A stretch of 64,000 bases of DNA from Pseudisothecium myosuroides (Eukaryota; Streptophyta; Bryopsida; Hypnales; Lembophyllaceae), in assembly GCA_951799445.1 (NCBI GenBank), contig OX637292.1, forward strand, positions 9,799,296 through 9,863,295. Reading direction: 5' to 3'. This document shows positions 1-11,771 of this stretch, in pieces. How positions within the stretch are numbered: position 1 is the stretch's first letter; each line of letters starts with the position of its first letter. The position numbers were made by a program, and so were the translations under genes. A model generated the notes under the pieces. That model saw nothing but the letters and a program-made list of their open reading frames with translations, was not told the DNA's origin and did no database searches.

Positions 1-300
1 ACTCTAAAAGCGACCATGCTCTAAAAGCAACTACTAATATAGAGGTGCATTTTGCTTTTTTCAGTGTACCAATAGTATACATTTCAAGAGGTGGTCACTT
101 CTAGCCACCACTACATTTCAACTTCAAAAACTAGTAACTAATTCCACAAAGGTCTAAAAAATATGAAACGACTTTGGTTAGATGCCAATTCCATTTTTCT
201 TCCTATTATAATTTACTGAAAACTGTTTCAAGGAGTTTAGCTATGCCAAAAAGGCAATCAGCTCTAAAAAAAAAGGTCGCTTGAAGAGCAGACTACCGTA
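1..300 (+). mobile_element. MITE-like repeat, family M1, left-truncated by the window edge
   Basis: About 300 bp beginning with CTCTAAAAGCGACC and ending with a complementary GGTCGCTTGAAGAGCAGACTACC, so it has terminal inverted repeats. The same body (TGTACC..TACATTTC, then AACTAATTCCA, then a TTTACTGAAAA segment) recurs at 34484-34788, 52484-52804 and, inverted, 44853-45172. There is no coding capacity. Intact copies carry GTAAGGTAG at their outer ends; here the left end lies outside the window. Confidence 0.75.
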
Positions 301-558
301 AACCAACCTTAAACCAGTTGACATATGAAGCACTGGCCAAAGACAATCTTGAACTCACACCAAAGTCAAGCATTCCTCATGCTTGGGAATTGAGATACAC
401 CGAACTAAATTGGATTCTTTTTCTTTTTTTTCTTTTTTTTTTCTTTTTTGAAACACATGGACAATTTCCATTGATAAAGGAAATAGTAACTCAAACTAAG
501 GGAGAATCCCCAGCGACAATTTAAATAAATTGGATTCTATGTGCATAGATGTATCAAG
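301..558. other. Gene-free spacer
   Basis: AT-rich sequence with a T-rich run around 418-450. No gene, RNA or repeat structure was recognised. Confidence 0.5.
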
Positions 559-808
559 GGACGTTAAACCCGTCCCACAAAGTGGGACTAGCAACTTGGA
601 TTTAACCCTGGGGAAAACGCAGTAATTTTTTTTTGCTCATCATAAAATTTGCAAATTTTGAATTCATATTTGCAACCAGAGGTCCCAAAAGGAGTCTAAA
701 AAATACCCCAAGAAACGGCACAAAATAGGGGGCTCTTTCTTACTTTTACTCCCTAGAAACACAAAATTCACCCTGTTGGTCCCACTTCGTGAGACGGATT
801 TAACGTCC
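559..808. mobile_element. MITE with GGACGTTAAA termini
   Basis: Terminal inverted repeats of about 30 bp: GGACGTTAAACCCGTCCCAC at the left end pairs with GTGAGACGGATTTAACGTCC at the right end, with few mismatches. The 250 bp body has no open frame. Part of the body (about 640-770) recurs in inverse orientation at about 45190-45330, so this is a dispersed family. No clear target-site duplication was found. Confidence 0.7.
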
Positions 809-1485
809 TGCAATGAATCCATGATTGTCCTGATAAGTTATTTGGATGTCTTGGTTGAAAACTTCAAGTGCAGAGGCTACAGTCATCACAAGAGATTTAA
901 CAGATAAGGTAGAAGGCTCGAAAACAGTTCGGGCATTAAGAACCGCCCCTATAAGTGGCTGTGAAATGGACATGAGTTGGTTTTGAAATGGACTACTATA
1001 GTCATTGAATGAACCAAGGAAAAAAGACTTATTAATTGCAAGAGCCAATCACTCTCTTTGCTTTCCCCATTTTTATTTAGAATTGCAAGTGAACCATTTA
1101 TGAAAAACCTAGGGTCACAAATAGGGACCTATGACCCAACTTGTTTGAAAATTCATAAGTAATTCAAAAATGCTCGGAAAAATACGAAATGACTTGGGTT
1201 AGATTCCTCATCAACTTCTCTATGTCTGAAAGATGAGCTAAAAATATTCCCGTCCAAGGAAATACATGAAAAAGGCAGACCAGCCCTTTGATGGTCGGTT
1301 TATAAGCCTTCTACCTTACTCTGGATAACTTAAGTTACACCATTTTGCCAGGACTTCGCTTCAGACAAGTTTAACAATATTGTCCCAGGAGGCAGGGGGC
1401 ATTATAATAATTTAAGTTATGACAGATCTCTGAGTATCGAAAGGATTCTTATTAACTTAGTTTTCTCCTGTTTGCAAATATTGTA

Positions 1486-2047
1486 CTCCCTCTGTCCCAC
1501 TAAAAACCTCCAAATCAAGCAGAATTTTTAAAGCTCCTTTTTGTGTTTTTGATTGTTTAGTGAGTGTTTGTTACATTGAACAACCTTGTGGGGGCAAGTG
1601 AGACAATCAAAAAGCATTCTCGTGGCCTTGCAAGCTTGGCCTTGGCGATATGAGACACCTTGTACTAATTTCTTTGTCAAATAGTAGTGTTGACAGCCTA
1701 TTTAGTGACTACTTTGGTGCTATTAAAATTTGATCATAAAGTGGGATAGATTTTTTATTTTTGGATATTTAGGTTGGAGAACATGTCATTACAATCCCAT
1801 TGCAGCCACCACCCTTTAAATCATCTAAAATGACAAAGCTGGCAGCAATTATAAAATATGTTCAAATATCACACTTTTGACATGAATTTTGGGTGCCTAA
1901 ATGATAGTGTCTAAGCTTGAGATTTTGCATAGATCTAAAGAATGGATTATTTATTCTTGAATGAATGTGTTTTTGGCACTTTGATTGAAAATATAGTTAA
2001 TTTCTTAATGGGAAGAATTTTGGAGGTTTTTAGTGGGACAGAGGGAG
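1486..2047. mobile_element. Stowaway-like (Tc1/mariner) MITE
   Basis: Begins CTCCCTCTGTCCCACTAAAA and ends with the exact inverse, TTTTAGTGGGACAGAGGGAG. Both ends are flanked by TA (1484-1485 and 2048-2049). CTCCCTC-type ends plus a TA target-site duplication are the hallmark of plant Stowaway elements, which are mobilised by mariner transposases. At 562 bp it is larger than a typical Stowaway. It has no coding capacity. Confidence 0.85.
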
Positions 2048-2089
2048 TAAGTTAGCTCATTTGCAGAGGGGTAACAAATGTTTAAGCCC

Positions 2090-2830
2090 GATTGATCCAA
2101 GCAACCATTTGCTAGTCGCTGCCCCTTTTTTTTGAGCTGCCCGTTCTTAAATTTTGAACTTTTTTGAAATTAAAAATTATTTATTATAAATAGATTGTGT
2201 TATGAATCCATTAGCGGTACTTTCATCAAATTCCAAGTTAAACTCTGCCTTCTAGAATTTTTCAAAGTTAAGTGGTGCAGTTTAGTTTAGAGCTCATTTT
2301 TGGGGTTTTGGTTTGCGCATGGACTAGAAACTCTTGCCTACCTAGAAAATTTCAAATCCACCTCAAAAGGGTAGATCCAAGGAGTTCAAGGAAAAGACAA
2401 GTGTCCCATTTTCTTTTTTCTTACAAATACTACTCTCATTTCATTGACCACCATGCATTACAAGCTCCACCCTGAATTGAAAAATGCTTGGAATGTTGTG
2501 CAATTTTACATATACATTTTCGACTCTCTTATCTTTCACTGAGCACAAAAAGGCATCATTTCTAAGTATTTCCACAAAGATATTCTCCTTCAAAGTGCGT
2601 TGCCCCTATATTGACCCAAATAAAATTTCAAGCTTAAAGTATCTCCTAAACCGTGCAGACAAATAATCTGAATTTTTTTTAGGTGCTCACTCTCAATGTG
2701 AACTTCAAGATCCTTTGTTTACATTCCATCTGATCATAAGAAAAAATGAGCCCAAAAAATGCTCAAGTTCTTGGCAGTTTGGGCCTATTTTGAAAATACA
2801 CCCCCCTTGGGTCATTAGGGGTTAACCTAT
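2090..2830 (+). repeat. Dispersed repeat R3, copy 1
   Basis: About 740 bp that aligns in direct orientation with 36885-37640. Shared landmarks are ATAGATTGTGTTAT, TTTCATCAAATTCC, the run ending CATGGACTA, and TTGGGTCATTAGG near the right end. It has no open frame worth reporting. At 36.9 kb the repeat lies inside a larger inverted-repeat element (36732-37907), so R3 may be that element's internal part. Confidence 0.65.
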
Positions 2831-2924
2831 AAATGCCCATAACATTGAGTGTTCTTTTTGTTAGCAAAATTTCACTAGCTATGACAAAAAGAGGTTGAGA
2901 CAATGGCATCCCTCCGAGTTCAAT

Positions 2925-3568
2925 TTAACCCCTAAATGCCCAAGGCCTGTTTTGAGCTTCTTGAAATTTGCTCTAAATTGAACAAAAAGCCAACATTTTG
3001 ATAAGTTTTATCAATTTTTTTTTAATCGTAACCGTACAAATTCAAACTAGACATGTTAAAGATCACATAGGAAAAGAAAACACAACAATATCACTTATGA
3101 ATTGAAAGATTATAATGTTTGAACATGAGGGTGTTAAAACTAAGAAATTCTTTCAATCCTTTTTTCACATGTCAAATCTAAAAATTTGGTCACCAAAAAA
3201 ATATGAGGTTAAAGGGCATGACATGCATAACCCCAATCAATTTATGGCTTCTCAAAATCTATTCTACAATTTTTTTAAATGAATTTCTAATGTGATTTTT
3301 TCTCCAAGATCTAGTGTACTTGAGACTCATTTCCAAGAGCCCTCAACACTACGGGAAGTCAAGATTGCAATGGGGACCCATGCACAAAATCTTGAGTAGA
3401 AAAATCATAATCCATCATTTTCAAAATCGGACTTTTGAAGCTAAAGCTAGACTTCAAAAAGAATTTTACAAAAATATAAATTACTAAAATAGCAATTTGG
3501 TTAGGTTTTATTTAACTTCAAAGTATTGCCAACACCAAAATTTGGTGCCTCGGGCATTTAGGGGTTAA
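2925..3568. mobile_element. TTAA-bounded TIR element T1 (piggyBac-like MITE)
   Basis: A 644 bp element starting TTAACCCCTAAATGCCCAAG and ending with the inverse CGGGCATTTAGGGGTTAA, giving an 18 bp terminal inverted repeat with one mismatch inside TTAA at both ends. A TTAA duplication followed by a C-rich terminus is the piggyBac signature. The interior is AT-rich, non-coding and unlike the other TTAA elements in this window, so only the ends are shared. Confidence 0.75.
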
Positions 3569-6500
3569 TGACATGTTGTTAACGAGTTGATTACTATTCT
3601 TTACAATAAATGTTGATAATATTTTTAACCACTCCAAAACATTCTCCCTTGGAGATTGGGATAATTCCACCCTAGATCTTTGGGAGTGAATTTAGTTTAA
3701 TTTGCAAAGGGTCATTGGCTAGCTAGAAAGTTGCACAAAATCATTGACTAGTTTAAAAGTTACAATCCTAGGAGCCTCCGCTTTTTAGAGGAATAAAAGG
3801 GAGACTCAAACCCTTGTCAATAATGTTATGCTTGTGGGAAATTGTCTATATTGTTTAGTAGGGAATCATATATACAAAGAATATATCACCATTGTGTAGC
3901 TTCAAAGTCATGTAGGATGTACAATGATGATCTAAATGAAAAGTGTCTTGTGTCATTAGTTCCCAATTATATAGCATGAATACAAACTTTTGTCATTGTT
4001 ACTTCATTACCTCATTTCATACACCTTCTATGTCAAATACACCCAAAATTCACGATATGTTCAAAATTGGGCTTCCTATATCTTTAAAGGTGAAGATCCC
4101 CCATCCCTATTGTTGGCTTTGGACCCCAAAAGAGGACTAAGGCTTTGTATTGACAGAAACTACTCCGAGGAAGTTTGATTGGGTTTTTACTTGAAAGTGC
4201 TCCAAGGATAGAATTTCTAATAGAGTTGTTGTGCTAAAACATTCCAATTTCAATCACAATTATACGCAATTCTTATACAATTGTATTTTTATACAATTTC
4301 AATCAAGCATACTAAATTTCAATTTAAAAGAAACAAAACTTTATTTTCACTGAATTACCTTAATTGATATTCATGATTTTACATGATAATTGGTTTCAAA
4401 AAATAAAAACGAAAATAAAAAATCACACCACAAAAGAGTCAACTATTGGCATGTTGCATGCTCATATTTTTCAAAATAGATATTTATGTACTATAATTAG
4501 ATTTTATTATTTAACACTAACATTTTCTAAATTCATATAAGTACAAAACCTAAATTCAATTGTACAGTGACCAATAAAATGAATGTAACACAAACTTTGA
4601 ATAATAAATGACCACAAAAATGATGGATTAAAATAGTGATATTTGTTCAATGATTTATTTCATTGCAATGGTTTACTAAATCAACTATAGCATTTATGCT
4701 CATATTTTAGGTATTGATATTTAAACAAGATTAATAATGGGTGCTTGAACTTTAATAAAAAATTGTATATAAAAGGCAAGTTCGAATTGTGGTACCAAAT
4801 TCCGTTGATGATATTTATATTATAGAGGGTTCACCAAGATTGAAATATAAAACTTTGATCGACGTTGGTATATATATATAGGTATATTTGTGTGTATATT
4901 TGTATATTTACAATGTTTTTCTGTCAATACTAATGGAATTTTTTTTTTAAGTAAAAAATAATTTAAAAATCAATATATCTCCTCTTACAACAACGCAATC
5001 ATTGATAGTTGTGCACAGCCGCATGAAGCTCTAATAGTAATTATTTTGGAAGAATCTCTTCTAACACATTATGAGATTATAAATATTTTATAATTTAATT
5101 AAAATATAGTTGTTAAATTATTTTTATATCAATGTTCCTTCCAAGTATGGTAATAATTTGTAAAAATCATAATATTGGATTCGTTTAAGAAGAGTAATGT
5201 TAAACATTCAATACTTCCAACATCAAAAAGAGAAATTCAATATCAAAGGATAAAGTAGTAGATACTTTGAAGCTTCATCTTTTCACAAATTTTTAGTGAA
5301 AAGAATTGAGTCTCTATTATGTATTTTTCTTGAGACATGAAGCAAGTGATCCTTTATTGTAGAATTTAAGGTTACTAAGCCAATAGCGCTAACTAGTTAC
5401 ATTTGATATAATTAGTTAGTGTAGATAGCAAACTAAGTGCCACCTTCTCAAGACTCTAATACATTAGAGGTCTAAAGTTGAGTCTTCAATTTCAAAATAT
5501 AATAGAAGATAAACTTTTGAAATTGGTATCCATAACCTATTTCTACAAATTTCTACAAAAAAATCAACGTCTACTCACTAGTACCTCCACCCCTTTTGTT
5601 CATGTCTCTAAGAGTTTTTAATAAAAAATTTACAGAGTTTGAATTGTGACCAATTTGACCTAGAAGTGTTATAGTAAATGTATAGCATGTCTTCAACTTC
5701 ATATATGATACAACATAGTTGTTAGGTAGTAAAGCCTCTAGTTGACAATTTTGGATCTTTTTAAGATTAAATTCACCTAAGTATATGAGAATATTCAAGC
5801 AATTTCATTTATTGACTTTGAGAATTCTAGTAAATTGTTCTTGATAGTGCTAATGTGGTCACAAACTTGCAAGCGAGCAAATAAGCAAGTCCCAAAAGAT
5901 ACTAAGCTAAAGTACATAAGAAATCTTACACCATTAGAGGACAAAATGGAAGATTGTGAATCTAAAGCTTTCAATAGTTCTCAATCATTGTTCTCATCAA
6001 ATCATTGTTCCAATGCAAAAGTTTACAAAAGGCAAAGAACATTATTGGTACCACCATGCAATGTTGAACTTCAAGGGAATACAATGCACATGATGTTGCC
6101 ATGTGATCATGACGACAAAGTCTATAATATGTAAAGAATACAAGAATTTGGCTATATATTGCTAGATTTCTACCATCTAATATTTCTTCTTTCAGTACAA
6201 ATTCATCATTCATTTTGTGAAACATTGGTGAAATGATGGTCTTTCAATCTTTTTCAATAGGTTTTAGATAGGGTTAAGACCAAGGAAGTTTGCCAACCAC
6301 ATTAAGTTTTTTATACCACGTGAGCATTGCACACTCTCTTGTCAAGATTAGAATCTCTTAATTGCAAGTAGTTTCAAGGAAAGAGCTCCAATATTCAAAT
6401 TGGTATGATTAAGTGAAGTTGACAACTACAAGAAGGATGTACACAAGAAAGTGTGCACGAGGAATGTACACAAGAAAGTGTGTAAACTTATTGAATGTGA

Positions 6501-6750
6501 GTGTACTTGAACGATGATAACTTTTATGGAAGAATGATAACTTTTATGCTACAAGACCAATTCAAAGGTAAAGGTCCAAGAATCGCACAAGCGAACGAAA
6601 GTGCACCTCAAGGTCCAACCCATCACTTGACTGGCCAGCGGCCACCAGCCGACATTGAACCTCTGTCCTCTGCAAACACGCGCTTCCATGCCTAGGATGG
6701 GAACTTGGGATCTTGTCACACAAACGACACAAATCACATGTAAATCAAGT
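3569..6750. other. Long gene-free AT-rich stretch
   Basis: No gene is supported. The stretch is AT-rich, with TATATATATA near 4870 and poly-A/T runs. A short open frame at 5835-6134 (99 codons, plus) has neither family similarity nor splice context and is not called. No RNA gene or array was seen. Confidence 0.5.
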
Positions 6751-6756
6751 GACCCA

Positions 6757-6998
6757 CAGTTCTAGAATCTGCAGATACACTCAAAATTACGACCTTCTCT
6801 AAAATGAGTTCTAGAATGTCCACTACATGTGCCACACTATCATTGCCAGTAGCACACTTGTCACATAATCAAACAAATCCTAGAATCCTGCATTTCACTC
6901 AAAATCTTTAGTACGACCTTCTCTAAAGTGACAGTCAAGAATGTCCTGCACTATTGTCACACTCTATCATTGCCAGTAGCACATTCACTGTGTGATAG
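6757..6998 (+). repeat. Imperfect tandem duplication, about 125 bp unit
   Basis: Two direct copies share TACGACCTTCTCTAAA and TATCATTGCCAGTAGCACA, with indels between them. The pair lies just past the 3' end of the RuvX/YqgF gene on the minus strand, so it may be in the transcript's 3' untranslated region or just downstream of it. Confidence 0.55.
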
Positions 6999-7357
6999 CG
7001 AAAAAGTCGACCCAGAGGCTAAGGTTAAAGGACTTTTAGTGTATAACGCAGATGAAGTCCAAGGAACCTTCACAGATTCCAGAATTGCAGACATACGTAC
7101 AAAGTATACGTACTTGCGCTCTGAAACTCATTGGCCTGGATGTACCACCAAAGCGTCTGGTTCACTGAATTAGACGAGGCAGAATTGCCGAAAGCTATGA
7201 CTTGGCCTTGAACTACACACGCGGTGGTTGGGGGAAGCTTCGTCTCTCCTGCAGAAATCTCAGGTCTCAATCGTATGAAGAACTTTATCATACTGCACCC
7301 AGCACTTCCAAATCACCATCACAAAGCCTGTTGCTACAAGTATGATCTGTGAGTGCT

Positions 7358-10300
7358 TCAATCGTCACCAAAGTTGCCAAACTCATCGTCGTCGTCGTCC
7401 AGGCTGAGATGCGGTGGTGTCGAGGGTCCCTGACACAAGAGCTGCTGGAGGTCCAGAGGTTTGGGGACGACTATATGAGCACGAGAACCACCCGATTCAA
7501 AGTAGTTGCAAAGCAGCGCCTATGAATGGCAGCACGAAGGTTAGTATATATGGTACTTCAACACGCCATTCTCGACAACTGGGCGGAAGGATGTTGAGGG
7601 AGCTCAATGCAGTGGGCAGCAACACTTTTCTGTAATATCGATGATAAACAAAACGGCATCGGCACTCTCGTATTACCTGATCTCTAACCAAGGTTTTCAC
7701 TAAAATTAGACTGTTTCATGAACTTTTGTACAACATAATAAAATATCTCTCATGAGAAGGTCTCCCTAGGTCACAGGAAGCATAAGGAGACCTCATGAAT
7801 CATGGGGAAGATTCTTTAAATGATGATGTCTATGCTTCCGAAACAGTCTAATTTTTTAGGAACACTATTTCTAACACAGTGCACAAGAGACAACTTTGTA
7901 TCTGAAAGTCGAGCACATATCATATTTGAAAGTGGACTCCCAATTAGCATGGAGGACTGCAAGTGAGGCAATCATCAGTAGTCAACTGAAAAAATAATTA
8001 CTTACCATGGCTGCGTAAGCGTCCAGTTTCTCCTTTCGTGATCGTCGGTTACTGCCTCTGCAACAATATACCCCAAACTGCCATCAGCATTTCTGGCGCA
8101 TTCATATCAACTTAACGACTCTGAAGCTGCAGGTTTTGGCATGTTGTCTGACATTTGCTTACTGTCTTGCAGTCTCTTGAAATGGTCAAGAGTATCAAGT
8201 TACTGAACATTTCTGGCAGAAATGAGCAAAATACGTGGAATCTTGAGCTCATGACAGACATGACTGTACTTGCAATTCTACGCGAATGAAATCACAACAT
8301 AGTGAAATGCAAAAACTTTGCCTATGCTATTACTCTGTCCAAACAAGCAAGAAAATGGGAAGGAACAGAAAATGGGAAGGAAATGTTTACATGTCAATCA
8401 TGTAGTCCAGCGCATCCTGAGAAGTGCCATACTCGTCTTGCAAATATACTCGCCACCCTCTGCAGTACATCACAAGTCAACTTTAGATCGTAAGAAAATG
8501 CTCACTGCAAATACATGACCACCAGATTATTGCCTCGTGGATTTATTCAGTCTCAAATCTTTTGGAAAAGACTGCTCCTACAACACATTTTCTTCCACAG
8601 ATTCTATGCTGCAAATGAACACAATCACCTCGACACTAATTGAAAAGAAAAAGAACAATGCAGAAGACTCTTGAGTTACATTCATACTGGAATGCAGGGG
8701 GAAGTTACCGCTGAGCCGCAAGATAGGACAGCCTCCCAGCAAAGCTCCGAGACTTGTTGGCTTGTTCCGTGTCCCTACCATCAAAGGACTTCGGTAGGCC
8801 AACCACAAATTCGTCTGCTTTCTGTAGAAACGCACCCGAATCACACATCAACACAATGACCAATTTATCTCAAACTCAAAAAAACCCTCTGAACTGCTGT
8901 TTCCAGCGAACAGGGTGGAAGAATTTGACAGTGGTAGAAAGCTCAAACATTCATAACATTATGAACCAGTAGTGGAAAATACTTTCTGCTTCCCACGAAA
9001 ATAGGAACCCCGCTGATTATGTATCAAACAGACCACCTTAATGAAAATCCTTCCCAAAGAATCCCAAGGAGGTAAACTCCACACTCTGAAAAAAGGCTTA
9101 ACCCCTAAAGGACCAGACGTTCAAATTTCAATCAACAGATGAACGCAAACATGTCCTGCGCACACATAATCTTTGTTTTTTCATCCATCTAAATAGTTGT
9201 AGATTCTTGTGCTAATTCTGCTCCATTTGTACAGTACAAATTTTCTGAACTTTCCTTTGCAAATCCTCTACAGTTCAAAGGTGTATAAGTATGTCCAACC
9301 TCGAAAAGTAACTTTCCCTAGTTCAAAAAATGACCCTTCAAAATTGAAGTCAATTGCAAAACTGAGCTCACTTCCTCGAGCATGTCTCAATGAACCAAAC
9401 TTGCCTGATTGGGAAAGGGAGGAGTAGACCATACCTCCTGCAACGCGGCTTGTAATAAGGTTTCCAGTAACTTGTCTCCCCTCTGCCGCACCACCTAGAA
9501 TCACAAAGAGGCTCCTTCAAATTGTGATTCCTAAAGAGGGCAGTGTTCTCGACGATTGTAACATAATTCATGTAAATGTTTCCAAAATGTTCGGGAATTG
9601 TAAAGGAGCACTGGCTGCCCTGATTGCATAAATCCAAAAGCTCAATCCAAGAGAGATTAGTGCCTAGGGTTTAGGGTTTAAGGGCTCCTTCAAATTGTGA
9701 TTCCTAAAGCGGGCAGTGTTCTCGACGACTTCATCTAATTATTTCCAAAATGTTCGGAAATGGTAAAGGTGAACTGACTGCCCTGATCGCATAAATCCAT
9801 TAGCTTAATCAAAGAGAGGGTTAGGGTTAGGGTTTTAAGATTTAGGGGTTACGGTTTCCTCTGACTCCAAAACGAGGTTTCCCAACAGGCACAGTACTAC
9901 CCTAAACCGCATTCTTCGAATCATTATAACAAAATGGCCCAACGTTGAACACCACAGCCTGAAACAAAAGAGCATTTCGTAGTGTAGACGGAGAATTCGC
10001 ATTGCTCACATTCAGCACAGGCGGAATTGGAAGAGAACAGGACACTCACAGTCAAAGGCCGTGGCGCAAAACCACCTAGACTGACGGACAACCCCGTCCT
10101 TGCATCGCCGAGATCCACACCAAGTGTATGTCCCCGCAGCCTGCCATCTTTGGCCTTTCGCGCATTGCATTCCAGACTAGCAATCTTCCCTTTGAGCTCC
10201 GACCTCAATTTCGGATCGTCCACCACTTTGCCTTCCTCGTCTCTTTTCTTGGAGCTTTTCTGTCCTTGCTTCCCACCCTCAACTTTCTCACCTCTCAGAG

Positions 10301-10433
10301 CACAAACGACCCCAATTGTCCTCAACTTGGGCAAACTGGGCAACTTGGGCAACTGACGAGTATGCCCAGATACGGAGCCCAGCTGCAATCGAGGAATCTT
10401 GGGGATCAACACAACATGATTCAGAGTGGCCAT
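7358..10433 (-). CDS. yqgF: RuvX/YqgF-family nuclease (putative pre-16S rRNA nuclease), organelle-targeted
   Basis: Six exons read 10433-10050, 9494-9435, 8821-8709, 8459-8391, 8057-8006 and 7519-7358. All junctions are GT-AG and the phases add to exactly 840 nt (279 aa). The family has an RNase H fold; bacterial YqgF matures the 16S rRNA 5' end and was once called a Holliday-junction resolvase. Seen here: GVDLGDARTG (catalytic Asp107 expected), FAPRPLT, DEFVVGLPKSFDG, RSFAGRL, GWRVYLQDE (Glu195) and LDAYAAM (Asp221). These match the three acidic positions of the family. Residues 1-100 are basic and Ser/Lys-rich and precede the domain, as in a chloroplast or mitochondrial targeting sequence; plastid is inferred. 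The C-terminus is unusual: a short linker, then DDDDDEFGNFGDD. Start: the only ATG giving the full domain. Intron 1 holds a tandem duplication and intron 5 a MITE; neither touches an exon. Confidence 0.92.
7700..7859. mobile_element. Small MITE in intron 5 of the RuvX/YqgF gene
   Basis: Inverted ends CTAAAATTAGACTGTTTC (7700-7717) and GAAACAGTCTAATTTTTTAG (7840-7859) bound a 160 bp element. A smaller inner inverted repeat (GGTCTCC and GGAGACC) sits near the centre. It lies wholly within the 7520-8005 intron and has no coding capacity. Confidence 0.7.
9098..9118. repeat. Solitary TTAA element terminus in intron 2 of the RuvX/YqgF gene
   Basis: TTAACCCCTAAAGGACCAGA matches the ends of the TTAA element family, but no matching opposite end was found in the intron (8822-9434). 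It may be the remnant of a decayed copy or a chance match. Confidence 0.45.
9509..9840 (+). repeat. Tandem duplication with telomere-like junctions in intron 1 of the RuvX/YqgF gene
   Basis: Two direct copies of about 160-175 bp (9509-9681 and 9684-9840) share GGCTCCTTCAAATTGTGATT, GGCAGTGTTCTCGACGA and CCAAAATGTTCGG. Each copy ends in a stretch of TTAGGG/TTTAGGG units, the plant telomere heptamer and variants. The duplicated unit begins 14 bases on the intron side of exon 2, so no coding sequence is duplicated. Confidence 0.8.
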
Positions 10434-10932
10434 TTGACCACCTTGTTATAATGATCCCATTTACATGACTCCAAAGGAAAGTGTCAATTCTAGTGTATGC
10501 AGCTGACGTCCGAAGACTTGAATTCAGTCGAGACACAAAGGTTCATGTATGAATCAATCTCTTCAAGTCTTCCTCTCGCCTTGTTCTCAGTTTGAAGAAC
10601 AGATACCCTCAGCGACCTTCTCTACATCAATGTCTGCAGCGTCAACGCTAAACTTCAGTCAACCCAAAATATCACAGAGCTTGTGAAACAGTCTCTACAG
10701 GTCTTAGGCTCTCTTTCAATTGTGTCTGTTCTTCAAAACTGCTAACCTCTCAAACCTCCAAGCAGGGAAGCAACAACAGCAACTCGACGTGAAAAACTTC
10801 CGATGTATGCAGCTTCCGAAAACTTGACTAGAATTTGACGCTGCAACAGATACAAAAACTGATACAGATACAAAATTCGACTAGAGCTCCAAATTATGAA
10901 GACCGAAAAACCCACCGAATCTCAAAACCCTA
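10434..10932. other. Upstream region of the RuvX/YqgF gene
   Basis: Moderate-GC sequence immediately 5' of the start at 10433 on the minus strand. It should contain the promoter and 5' UTR, but no TATA box or other element could be assigned with confidence. Confidence 0.4.
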
Positions 10933-11771
10933 CCAGGACTGTTTTTTTGGCTTTTGGGTGCCAGACTGCACCAGAAAAAAATTAATTGGCTATAAAATGG
11001 CAAAAAATATTGAAGTTTTTTTGGTCATAATACTTTGAATTAAAAAAAAATCTTAAATGAAATCGCGAGATTGTGGATGAAAATAGAATTAAAGGCAGGA
11101 TCCATTGGGAAAAATCCCCCCATTGCATTAGTATTGTTTCAATAATGATACACTTTATCATTGAAACTATACTACTGCAATACTAATATATTACTGCAAT
11201 AGTATGCTTTCAATACTATACTGCATAACCATTGAAACTATATTGCATCAGTACTGTTGCAATGGGGAGTACTTTCCTAATATGTCCTAATGTGATATTT
11301 TCTATCCAATATGTGGATGAATGTTGAGATTTGGAGCACCACTACAACATTTTATATCGCCACTTTGGCACTTCCTAAAAAATGAAAAAAAAAAAAACCC
11401 GACCCCCTACCTTCGGAGAGGAGAACACATTCTACAGCTTGATATGAACAACACCCAATGTAAGCAACAAGTTCAGAACAGGGCTTTTTTTTCATTTTCT
11501 AAGAAGTGCCAAAGTAGTGATTTAAAATGTTATAGTGGTGCTCCAAATTTCAACATTCATCCACATATTGGATAGAAAATATCACATTAGCACATATCAC
11601 ATGTCTATAATATGGTTTTCATCAAAAATTTGGCAATTTCATCCAAGATTTTTTTTAATTTGAAGTCTTTGGCGATTTCATCCAAGTTTTTTGGCATTTT
11701 TTTGACATTTTTTAGCTAGATTATTTTTTTTGGTGCAATCTGGCACCAGAAAGCCAAAAAAACAGCCCTGG
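10933..11771. mobile_element. Nested inverted-repeat element with CCAGG termini
   Basis: Outer inverted repeat: CCAGGACTGTTTTTTTGGC on the left and GCCAAAAAAACAGCCCTGG on the right, followed by a further matching stretch (GTGCCAGA..TGCACCA on both sides). Inside lie two more foldbacks: a loose one (about 11097-11280) built of CAATACTA and TTGAAACTATA blocks, and a strong one at 11287-11590. The element has no coding capacity. It looks like elements inserted into or recruited by an older one. Confidence 0.7.
11287..11590. mobile_element. Foldback MITE with about 95 bp arms
   Basis: The left arm starts CTAATGTGATATTTTCTATC and the right arm ends with its inverse, GATAGAAAATATCACATTAG. Pairing continues through ..CACTTCCTAA / TTAGAAGTG.., leaving a loop of roughly 110 bp. 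It sits inside the 10933-11771 element. No open frame is called. Confidence 0.75.

Noticed and set aside
9650..9840. True telomere or chromosome end
   Set aside because: Only a few heptamer variants are present, they lie within an intron, and unique gene sequence continues on both sides.
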